In this document: piece after piece, positions 1 through 6,219 of the stretch
Numbering within the stretch: position 1 is the first letter of the stretch
How the letters are laid out: each line of letters opens with the position of its first letter
NCBI GenBank assembly: GCA_003491845.1
Contig: DNBN01000178.1
Span: 1-6,656, forward strand
DNA from: Porticoccaceae bacterium
GTDB lineage: Bacteria; Pseudomonadota; Gammaproteobacteria; Pseudomonadales; Porticoccaceae
Direction: 5' to 3'
Length of the DNA stretch: 6,656 bases
Translations under genes and position numbers: made by a program
The notes under the pieces: generated by a model
What the model was told of the DNA's origin: nothing
The model's input: the letters and a program-made list of their open reading frames with translations, nothing else
Databases searched by the model: none

Positions 1-332
1 CCACCCTGAAGAATAACGAGTTCAAAGTTTTTCTTCAGGCCGATATTTTTTGAATCCAAAAGATGATCAAGATTATGATGTGATAATTTTGAACCGCCAA
101 TGGTTGCAGATTTATAGACGGCTAATTTCGCTCTTTCAGGGAATCTTTCTGCCGCCATTCGTTTTACATGATTGTGGAGGCTATCGTTGTAATATAGATA
201 GCTATTACCGACGAATAAAATTCTATTTGGGCTTGTATTGCCTAGCTGCTTCACTTGGCCGCTAGCCAATGCAGAACCACTATGAGCTATAGATACAATT
301 ACTAATATTATTCTAACAAGATTTTTTTTCAT
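1..332 (-). CDS. Secreted SGNH/GDSL-like hydrolase, N-terminal part (cut by the left window edge)
   Basis: Direct minus-strand translation from the ATG at 332 stays open for 110 codons to the edge. Residues 1-23 form a clear Sec signal peptide: Lys2-Lys3, a hydrophobic core (LVRIILVIVSIA) and an ALA cleavage site before Ser24. The mature part starts a typical SGNH fold: a beta strand followed by block I as Gly42-Asn43-Ser44 (ILFVGNSYLYYND), a GNS variant of GDS with Ser44 as probable nucleophile. A Gly-Gly at 79-80 could be block II, and the strand LVILQG at 105-110 precedes block III. The catalytic Asp-x-x-His lies beyond the window. The family contains esterases, lipases and carbohydrate acetylesterases, so the substrate is open, and the location should be periplasmic or outer. 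The start is not certain: an in-frame ATG at 359 would add nine residues before the Lys-Lys, and neither start has a good Shine-Dalgarno. I prefer 332 because it gives a canonical signal peptide. The gene follows the symporter on the same strand after 56 bases. Confidence 0.8.
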   Translation of the reverse strand, partial: MKKNLVRIILVIVSIAHSGSALASGQVKQLGNTSPNRILFVGNSYLYYNDSLHNHVKRMAAERFPERAKLAVYKSATIGGSKLSHHNLDHLLDSKNIGLKKNFELVILQG

Positions 333-364
333 TAATACTGCCACAATAAACGTTTTCATATTTT

Positions 365-392
365 ATTTTCAGACTGCCATTTAGATCGTCAA
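365..392 (-). promoter_or_regulatory. Possible sigma70-type promoter for the hydrolase gene
   Basis: On the minus strand, TTGACG at 392-387 matches the -35 consensus at five of six bases. After 16 bases, GAAAAT at 370-365 matches the -10 at four of six, and an overlapping TAAAAT lies at 365-360. The -35 box overlaps the stop codon of the symporter gene. If used, transcription would begin near 355-360, which favours the ATG at 332 over the one at 359. The region is AT-rich, so a chance match is quite possible. Confidence 0.22.
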
Positions 393-1867
393 AAAAAGAT
401 TGGTGCCCACACTGTGGCAATCATACTGATAAGTAACACGCTTATAAGATTCAATAAGAAGCCCGCACGAATCATCTGAGGAATCGTTATAAGATTTGAG
501 GAAAATACAATGGCATTAGGCGGCGTAGCAACAGGTAGCATAAAGGCACAGCTTGCAGCTAAAGTGATAGGCACACAAAGTACTAATGGGTCGACCCCAG
601 CCTGAACTGCCATTGCCCCTATGACCGGTAAAAACGTTGCTGTCGTTGCCACATTGCTAGTAAGTTCTGTTAAAAAGATAACTAACATGGTCGCTACTAT
701 AACTAATAATAGAACGCCGTGATCAGACAGAGGGGACAGGCTCTCCCCTAACCAGCCGGCAAGCCCTGTGCTGGAGATAGCCGACGCTAGGCTCAGACCC
801 CCTCCAAAAAGAATCAAAACTCCCCAAGGAAGACGATCTAAATCCGGCCACGTCATTAATCGCGATTGAATCTGGTCGCCGCTCGGGAGTACAAAAAGCA
901 ATAGCGCCCCAGTCATAGCAATGCCAGTATCAGATAACCCATTAATATCGAATAATGATGAGAGTGGCCCCCGTAATACCCAGCCGACAATAACCGCCAG
1001 AAAAATTAAAGATACTCGTTTTTCAGGCAAACTCATTTTCCCTATTTCACTATTGAGCTCACTCAAATGGGACTGAGCAGACTGGCTTGCGGGAATCTTA
1101 ACAACAAAAATCCAATGCGTTAGAACATACCATGCTAACGGGAGTAATACAGTACTGACCGGAATACCCACAAACATCCAAGTGAGGAAAGTAATCTCTA
1201 TCCCATAGGTTTCTCTCATTACGGCTGCAAATAAGGCATTAGTTGGAGTCCCGATTAGAGTTGCCAAGCCTCCGATGCTAGCTGAAAATGCTAACCCTAG
1301 TAGCAAAGCTGTTTGAAAATCAGACTTTTGCCTATCATCTAGATCGTCCACATTAGCTAGCACCACCCCGGCTACCGAGAGCGCTATCGGCAGTAACATC
1401 ATTGTCGTGGAGGTATTACTCACCCACATGGATAGAAAGGCAGATACCAACATGAAGCCTCCAACAAGGCGTCGCCCATTGGTGCCGGTACGCATCAATA
1501 TCAATAATGCAATGCGTTTATGTAAATTCCACCGCTCCACAGCTAGCGCAAGAATAAAGGCGCCTAGGAACAAATAGATAATAGGATGTGCATATTGTGA
1601 TGCTGTTTCCTTGACCGATGAAATACCCAACAGATCAAAAGTGACAAGAGGAAGGAATGCTGTAACTGGAACTGGTACAGCCTCTGTTGCCCACCAAATT
1701 GCCATCCATAGACCTACGGCGGCAGTGCGCCAAGCGGTTTCCGGCATAAATGATTGAGCGCCGCCAAAACTCATCAACAATAAAAAGATAAGTGGCCCCA
1801 ATATCTGACCTGCTGTCTGATAATTCACAAGCATTCGAAAAGGTATGGCGGATTTTTCAATAGTCAT
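389..1867 (-). CDS. DASS/SLC13-family sodium:dicarboxylate symporter
   Basis: This 492-residue inner-membrane protein is of normal length for the divalent anion:sodium symporters (DASS, SLC13; INDY type), which bring C4-dicarboxylates, citrate or, in some members, sulfate into the cytoplasm with Na+. Numbering from the ATG at 1867, the first substrate/sodium signature is Ser150-Asn151-Thr152 (WVSNTSTTMMLLP). The symmetry-related second copy is LTELTSNVATTATFLP near 399-414, with SNV in place of SNT. Other family signatures are ATLIGTPTN near 203-211 and PVATPPNAIVFSSN near 445-458; the family usually has a Gly-rich triplet where SSN stands here. Many long hydrophobic segments fit the expected eleven or so spans. 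The ORF can be extended to a GTG at 1903. I chose 1867 because GGA lies seven bases upstream, whereas the GTG has no ribosome site. Its position between receptor and hydrolase genes suggests uptake of a carboxylate released in the periplasm (inference). Confidence 0.93.
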   Translation of the reverse strand: MTIEKSAIPFRMLVNYQTAGQILGPLIFLLLMSFGGAQSFMPETAWRTAAVGLWMAIWWATEAVPVPVTAFLPLVTFDLLGISSVKETASQYAHPIIYLFLGAFILALAVERWNLHKRIALLILMRTGTNGRRLVGGFMLVSAFLSMWVSNTSTTMMLLPIALSVAGVVLANVDDLDDRQKSDFQTALLLGLAFSASIGGLATLIGTPTNALFAAVMRETYGIEITFLTWMFVGIPVSTVLLPLAWYVLTHWIFVVKIPASQSAQSHLSELNSEIGKMSLPEKRVSLIFLAVIVGWVLRGPLSSLFDINGLSDTGIAMTGALLLFVLPSGDQIQSRLMTWPDLDRLPWGVLILFGGGLSLASAISSTGLAGWLGESLSPLSDHGVLLLVIVATMLVIFLTELTSNVATTATFLPVIGAMAVQAGVDPLVLCVPITLAASCAFMLPVATPPNAIVFSSNLITIPQMIRAGFLLNLISVLLISMIATVWAPIFF

Positions 1868-1895
1868 GATTTTTTCCAATGGCGAATTTAAAAGA

Positions 1896-1925
1896 ATTAG
1901 CACTACACGATGGGCTCAGTGGAAA
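1896..1925 (-). promoter_or_regulatory. Weak promoter-like element before the symporter gene
   Basis: Reading the minus strand, TTTCCA at 1925-1920 and GCTAAT at 1901-1896 each match four of six consensus bases with an 18-base spacer, which would give a leader of about 20-25 bases before the ATG at 1867. A small inverted repeat, TCAGT-GGAA-ACTGA at 1916-1929, overlaps the -35 position and could be an operator half-site pair. Both signals are weak, and the symporter gene could equally be read through from the receptor gene. Confidence 0.17.
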
Positions 1926-1955
1926 CTGAATGCACAGATAGATAAATAGAGGGGA

Positions 1956-1981
1956 CTGCTGCGCCGTCCGTGGCGCAACAA
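1956..1981 (-). terminator. Strong RNA hairpin after the receptor gene (terminator or stabiliser)
   Basis: On the minus strand, the arms TTGTTGCGCC and GGCGCAGCAG can pair over ten positions, of which eight are Watson-Crick and two are G-U, around the loop ACGGAC. The hairpin begins 38 bases past the receptor stop. The opposite-strand RNA pairs less well because the G-U positions become mismatches, so the structure is oriented with the genes. No uridine tract follows (the next bases are TCCCCTCTATTTATC), so it is not a standard intrinsic terminator. It may cause partial termination or protect the 3' end of the receptor mRNA from exonucleases. Confidence 0.42.
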
Positions 1982-2019
1982 TCTTTAGTAACCTCTTAAC
2001 TAGACTCTATAGCCGATTT

Positions 2020-5000
2020 TTAAAACGACTGAGTCAGAGACATATAGAGGGTTCTACCCAGAACATTATGGATGACATTGTCATAGCCTGGACGGACGTT
2101 CTCGCCCAATGTCGGTGGTTCTTCGTCGAGCAGGTTTTTAACACCCATTGAAAACTGCGTTCGGTCCTCGAAAAGCCGCATTGAGTACTGCCCATCTAAG
2201 GTTACAAGACTATCAATCTGGGTATCCGATTGATCATTTTCGTAGCCATCGATATATCGGAGTTGAGTACTCAACGTATGCACACCTTTCTCAAAGGTCA
2301 CACCGAGGTTGCCTCTCAACTTGGGCATCGAACGGAACTGATTGGTAAAGTTTCGAGAGCCTGCACCATCAAATTTAGCTGAATCACTGTCGGTTTTGAC
2401 CTCAAATTTATTGACGTATGTTGCGCCTAAATTGAAGTTGATCGCATCGAAGTAACTAGATGAATCGATCGTATAAGCTACAGATAAATCCATACCATCA
2501 GTTTTAACGAAGCCCGTGTTGATAAACTCTGATGTAATTTCAGCCACGGTACCATCGGCACGACGACTGACTCTTGGATCATCAGCAGTTCCGTCATTAC
2601 AGTCATTTTGTAAGATGGCCTGAGCACCCTCATCAGAGGTAATCAGATCATCGTAATCAAAACTCCAATAATCGAGGCTAATATCGGCTCCTTTCCAGTC
2701 CATCACAAATCCAAATGTCAATGAATCAGCGCTCTGAGGCTTAAGGGAATCACCCCCTTGAGTGGTGACAATAGCAATATTAGTGACATCGCGATTAACA
2801 CACTCTAGCTCACCAGTTACTGGGTTGAGTGACGCAGGGTCATCAATAATTGAAGACTGACTTGAAACGCTCATCTGCCGAACTGATGGTGCTTGGAACG
2901 ACGTTCCCCAGCTTCCACGTACACCAAAATTTTCGGTAGCTTGCCAACGAACAGCGAGTTTAGGGTCGGTAGTATCTACGGTTCCATAGTCCTCATAACG
3001 CACAGCCGCCTGCACTTCAATCGAATCACTGACGGGCAACATGGCCTCGACAAACACCGCGTCAACGTCTTGACCTCCAGCAATTGGTGCATCTTTTCCG
3101 TTACCCAAGCCTGAAACATCCAGAGGATCTGGCGAATAGCTAAAGGACTCAGAACGGTGTTGAATTCCCGCAGCAACGCCAATGCTTCCGCCGGGCAAGG
3201 CACCCACTTCGCCTACAAATTTCACTTCAAGTACTTCTTGATCAGCCGTTGATGCGTTGACATTTAACGTATAGAGGCTATCAGAGACGTCGTCAGAATT
3301 CGCAGCAACACTCACTCCATCCTTCGGCGATACTAGAGTAGGATTTGCCAAACGAGTACCAAATGGATTCCAGCTACCATCGAGTAGTCTGCTATTGACA
3401 ACACTGGCGATGTAGTTGAAGGGTCGAGTTTGATCCCGGTCTGATCGAGCAAACATATAGGAAGCTTCAACACTCCATTGGTCAGAGAGATCAGCGGTTA
3501 TCCCGCCTAGCATACGTATATAGGATAAATCGATTTCAAGGTCAGCTGGTCCTCTACCACCGTTATATTCGTCACCAAACGGACGTCCACGCAACTCGAG
3601 GTCTGCCCCCTGATGAATCGAGTTATCCCAGTTGCTTGGACCAATGTATTCGATGCCTCCGTCACTATCATTAACAAAGAAATTGAATGGGTGGTCACCG
3701 GGGATAAACATACGTCCAGACGCAAGCGTACCGTGCTTAAACAGATAAGGGCCGAGCGTTCGAGAAATCTTATTTGACGAATAGCTAGTCTCTACAAAAG
3801 CCGTTAAATTATTATTAAACTCATGGGTGGCCTCTGAGAAAAGCTGTATCCTAGACTCTTCAGGGATCACAGACACCTGATCTGCAAAGCTAAATCGGCA
3901 GAACGGAGCTTTCAGGATGCCGCCTGCCGCCTCACAGTCGGGATCGGGATAATTAGATCCTGTGCCAGCGGTTCCCAGATCGTTAACCGCACGATACGTT
4001 CCCGGGCTACCGAAGGCCGACAGTGTTTTTGAAGCTGTTGGGTCACCATTACCCAGAACGCGTTCGTTAATAAAGTCAAAGTCTGAACGGTCCGCTCTAT
4101 TGCGAGTAGTGTATCCACCATAGACATTGACCTTGGTGGCGCCATCACCTGACGATCCAAATGCAAATCCAATTTGATGCTGGTCGATGCCAGGGCCGCC
4201 CGAACTTTGGGTGTCAACAGTAAACTCAAAACCTTCAAAGTTCGTACGCGTCACGATGTTGGCAACGCCCGCAACCGCTTGAGAGCCGTAAACGGCTGAG
4301 GCACCATCAGTGAGGAAATCGACGCGCTCAATCATCGACATAGGCAACTGGTTTATATCGAAGAATTGGTTACCTCCGCCATCAGCAACTGCGGATATGC
4401 CACCTCGACGACCATTGATCAACGTTAATGTCGACCCCAAACCGAGGCCGCGCAAATTAAATTGGGCCGTACCGATCAGTGACCCAGATTCTGTTTGAAA
4501 CTCCGAACCAACATTAACCGGAAGATTAATGGCGAAATCGGTGATTGTTTTTGCACCCTCCGCTAACATCTCATCTCTATTCATTACCTGAACAGGCGAT
4601 ATCGCCTCAAAACCAGATCTTTGAATATTCGAACCCGTAACTAAAATTTCATCTATCGAGGCACCACTTTTTTCTTGGCCTTGGACCATAGTACTACCAG
4701 CAAAAGCTGCTGCAAATGCACCAAATAATCCTATTTTATTTTTGCTTTTCATTCCTTCTCCCTCACGCAAAATCTTTATAGTATGAAAGTTATGCCTGCT
4801 GAAGTCCGGTTCTAGCCCAGTCCCCACGAGCATCTCATTAATAGCTCTGCGTGGCGTGGATAAGCCGGATACCGATTTGGACCATTTCCCCTGAACCAAC
4901 TGGTCAGGAAAAATTAAAGTCAAATCAGCTTGTTCAGCAAACTCAATGAGCGCTGAAGATAAAGCTTGTTGAGGAATGTGGAAGTCAATAACACTTTCAT

Positions 5001-5145
5001 TGACTCTCTCACTCGCCGATAGTGTTGTGCTGGAAAACAACACCAGCATCGGAAGCAAAAACAATCGAAAACCAAAAACAATGAAATTATCTCGCGCTCG
5101 CCCTAAAGACGAACCATCGAGACTTTTCCATGAAGTGCACTGCAT
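2020..5145 (-). CDS. TonB-dependent outer-membrane receptor with N-terminal STN signalling domain
   Basis: This 1041-residue protein is a TonB-dependent transducer. In order: a signal peptide ending near 44 (hydrophobic FRLFLLPMLVLF); an STN domain at about 51-126 (IDFHIPQQALSSALIEFAEQ to HTIKI), the type that in FecA contacts FecR; a second signal-peptide-like segment at 132-156; a TonB box, DEILVTG, at 165-171; a plug at about 180-310 (FNLRGLGLGSTLTLINGRR and ERVDFLTDGASAVYGSQAVAG); then a barrel to 1041, ending GRTLYMSLTQSF with the terminal Phe usual for outer-membrane proteins. Cysteines 404/416 and 782/849 could form two loop disulfides. The ATG abuts the fecR stop (TAG ATG) and has no visible Shine-Dalgarno, so translation probably depends on coupling. 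An internal start at residue 132 would give a 910-residue receptor without STN. The neighbours show that it signals to the FecIR pair. The ligand is unknown: a siderophore, a carbohydrate or another large organic molecule are all possible, and the neighbouring hydrolase and carboxylate symporter point away from simple iron uptake. Confidence 0.93.
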   Translation of the reverse strand: MQCTSWKSLDGSSLGRARDNFIVFGFRLFLLPMLVLFSSTTLSASERVNESVIDFHIPQQALSSALIEFAEQADLTLIFPDQLVQGKWSKSVSGLSTPRRAINEMLVGTGLEPDFSRHNFHTIKILREGEGMKSKNKIGLFGAFAAAFAGSTMVQGQEKSGASIDEILVTGSNIQRSGFEAISPVQVMNRDEMLAEGAKTITDFAINLPVNVGSEFQTESGSLIGTAQFNLRGLGLGSTLTLINGRRGGISAVADGGGNQFFDINQLPMSMIERVDFLTDGASAVYGSQAVAGVANIVTRTNFEGFEFTVDTQSSGGPGIDQHQIGFAFGSSGDGATKVNVYGGYTTRNRADRSDFDFINERVLGNGDPTASKTLSAFGSPGTYRAVNDLGTAGTGSNYPDPDCEAAGGILKAPFCRFSFADQVSVIPEESRIQLFSEATHEFNNNLTAFVETSYSSNKISRTLGPYLFKHGTLASGRMFIPGDHPFNFFVNDSDGGIEYIGPSNWDNSIHQGADLELRGRPFGDEYNGGRGPADLEIDLSYIRMLGGITADLSDQWSVEASYMFARSDRDQTRPFNYIASVVNSRLLDGSWNPFGTRLANPTLVSPKDGVSVAANSDDVSDSLYTLNVNASTADQEVLEVKFVGEVGALPGGSIGVAAGIQHRSESFSYSPDPLDVSGLGNGKDAPIAGGQDVDAVFVEAMLPVSDSIEVQAAVRYEDYGTVDTTDPKLAVRWQATENFGVRGSWGTSFQAPSVRQMSVSSQSSIIDDPASLNPVTGELECVNRDVTNIAIVTTQGGDSLKPQSADSLTFGFVMDWKGADISLDYWSFDYDDLITSDEGAQAILQNDCNDGTADDPRVSRRADGTVAEITSEFINTGFVKTDGMDLSVAYTIDSSSYFDAINFNLGATYVNKFEVKTDSDSAKFDGAGSRNFTNQFRSMPKLRGNLGVTFEKGVHTLSTQLRYIDGYENDQSDTQIDSLVTLDGQYSMRLFEDRTQFSMGVKNLLDEEPPTLGENVRPGYDNVIHNVLGRTLYMSLTQSF
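4750..4764 (-). promoter_or_regulatory. Internal ribosome site and in-frame ATG inside the receptor ORF
   Basis: The minus strand reads TGAGGGAGAAGGAATG, with the ATG at 4752-4750 in the receptor frame as Met132. GGAG at 4761-4758 sits five bases before it, a much better ribosome site than anything before the ATG at 5145. The residues that follow (MKSKNKIGLFGAFAAAFAG, then STMVQGQ) form a full signal peptide with basic N-region, hydrophobic core and a possible cleavage after VQG, about 9 residues before the TonB box. A TGA in another frame lies at 4765-4763, which gives the look of an ordinary stop/ribosome-site/start gene junction. Confidence 0.6.
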
Positions 5146-6219
5146 CTATTGTATGCTACTGAGCAGAATGCGGTCTGCGCCATCGAATTCTGCGTGAATA
5201 CCAAAGTTAGTCTCTAACATATCTAGCAGTGCTGTAACATCACCAGTTCTGAAACGTCCTGTTAATACCCTAGATTTTAATTTCTCATCTAACACTTCAA
5301 ACTCTACAGACGTGTAGCGCTCTACCTCTCGAAGCGCCTTCTCGAGTGGAATAGACCTAAAAATTAACCCTCCCTTTCTCCATGACAATCTAACCTCAAT
5401 ATCATCAGACTCAATCATTTGCTTGTTAGCAGCTGAATCTCTTAAAGTCAGTTGTTCGCCAGCACTTAAACTATTACTGTTATCTGCTAGTTGAACTAAT
5501 AGAGGTGGTGGAGTTAAGTTATTCTGGATACTTCTGTTCTTCGGATAATGGTTTTTGAGCGGTTGGATACCAACAACAACCCGACCTTCAGTTACCATTA
5601 CATCGACTTTCTGATCATCAGTTATTTCAACCACAAACTCAGTACCCTTTGCTTGGACAATTCGATCAATCGCCATAACAGATAAAGGTCGATCCTCTTT
5701 GGCTACTCGCACATAAATCTCCCCTTGCGTTAGTCTTAATAATCGAGCAGACGAGGTATAATCTAGAGATAGCTTACTATTGGTGTTCATGACAACCTCA
5801 CTACCATCTGGCAATAAAATTACTTTTTTCTCACCAATTTCAGTTTCATAATTAGCCGTTTGTTGCGGCTCAAAACTTGAACCATTTAAATTGAAAAATA
5901 CTGGAGCACTGATCAGCAAAACAGCTAAACATGCATACAGTGCTGGCTTAAAGCCCCAAAAATCAATCTGCGTATTTGGCTTAGAAATATCTTTTGTTGA
6001 ATGCGGAAAAAAGTCAGAAAGGTATGCAAGTACATTGGTCTTATCCCAGACAGTAGCAACCTCTACTAAAACCTCACTATTCTTGACATCTTCATCCAAC
6101 CAATTGGCCAAAGCAGACTGCTCTTGATCAGTCAGGGCGTTACTATCAAGTTTTAAAATCCACCAGGTCGCAGCGTCTAACCGCACTTCTTCAGTATTAA
6201 TTGAGACCACCCTACTCAT
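5146..6219 (-). CDS. FecR-family anti-sigma factor / transmembrane signal transducer
   Basis: This 357-residue protein is of usual length for FecR-like regulators, which hold or activate a cognate ECF sigma factor in the cytoplasm and sense the receptor from the periplasm. Residues 16-60 match the N-terminal cytoplasmic FecR domain (DUF4880-like: AATWWILKLDSNALTDQEQS, LANWLDED, VWDK), which binds the sigma factor. One membrane span follows at about 93-110 (ALYACLAVLLISAPVFF). The FecR domain proper runs from about 124 to 217, with LLPDGSEVVMNTNS at 135-148, LTQGEIYVRVAKEDRP and KGTEFVVEI at 191-199. The C-terminal part, 283-355 (GGLIFRSIPLEKALREVERY, TGRF...LLDMLETNFGI), is STN-like (DUF4974-like) and is the expected partner of the receptor STN domain. 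A loop rich in Asn and Pro at about 220-252 separates the two periplasmic parts. The start is fixed by an AGGAG seven bases upstream and the 4-base overlap with the sigma gene. The TAG stop directly touches the receptor ATG. Confidence 0.94.
   Translation of the reverse strand: MSRVVSINTEEVRLDAATWWILKLDSNALTDQEQSALANWLDEDVKNSEVLVEVATVWDKTNVLAYLSDFFPHSTKDISKPNTQIDFWGFKPALYACLAVLLISAPVFFNLNGSSFEPQQTANYETEIGEKKVILLPDGSEVVMNTNSKLSLDYTSSARLLRLTQGEIYVRVAKEDRPLSVMAIDRIVQAKGTEFVVEITDDQKVDVMVTEGRVVVGIQPLKNHYPKNRSIQNNLTPPPLLVQLADNSNSLSAGEQLTLRDSAANKQMIESDDIEVRLSWRKGGLIFRSIPLEKALREVERYTSVEFEVLDEKLKSRVLTGRFRTGDVTALLDMLETNFGIHAEFDGADRILLSSIQ

Noticed and set aside
50..265. Plus-strand 71-codon ORF at the left end
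   Set aside because: It overlaps the secreted hydrolase on the minus strand, which has a signal peptide and SGNH motifs. The plus-strand product has no recognisable features.
333..359. ATG at 359 as start of the hydrolase
   Set aside because: It would place nine extra residues before the Lys-Lys of an otherwise canonical signal peptide and has no Shine-Dalgarno. It is kept only as an alternative.
1868..1903. GTG at 1903 as start of the symporter gene
   Set aside because: It has no ribosome site and adds 12 residues not needed for the fold. The ATG at 1867 has GGA at a good distance.
1916..1929. Inverted repeat TCAGT-GGAA-ACTGA as a definite operator
   Set aside because: A five-base arm is short enough to arise by chance, and no local regulator gene suggests a binding protein. 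It is mentioned only with the weak promoter.
1868..2019. FecI-type sigma promoter before the symporter gene
   Set aside because: I saw no convincing match to a FecI-like promoter on the minus strand here, and the sigma factor's own recognition sequence cannot be learned from this window.
3912..4238. Minus-strand 108-codon ORF inside the receptor gene
   Set aside because: It is in another frame of the same strand within conserved receptor sequence and has no domain or ribosome site, so it is a shadow ORF. The same holds for the minus-strand ORFs at 2976-3203 and 3507-3725.
2148..6127. Short plus-strand ORFs opposite the receptor and fecR-like genes
   Set aside because: All are antisense to well-supported coding sequence and their products show no recognisable motif.
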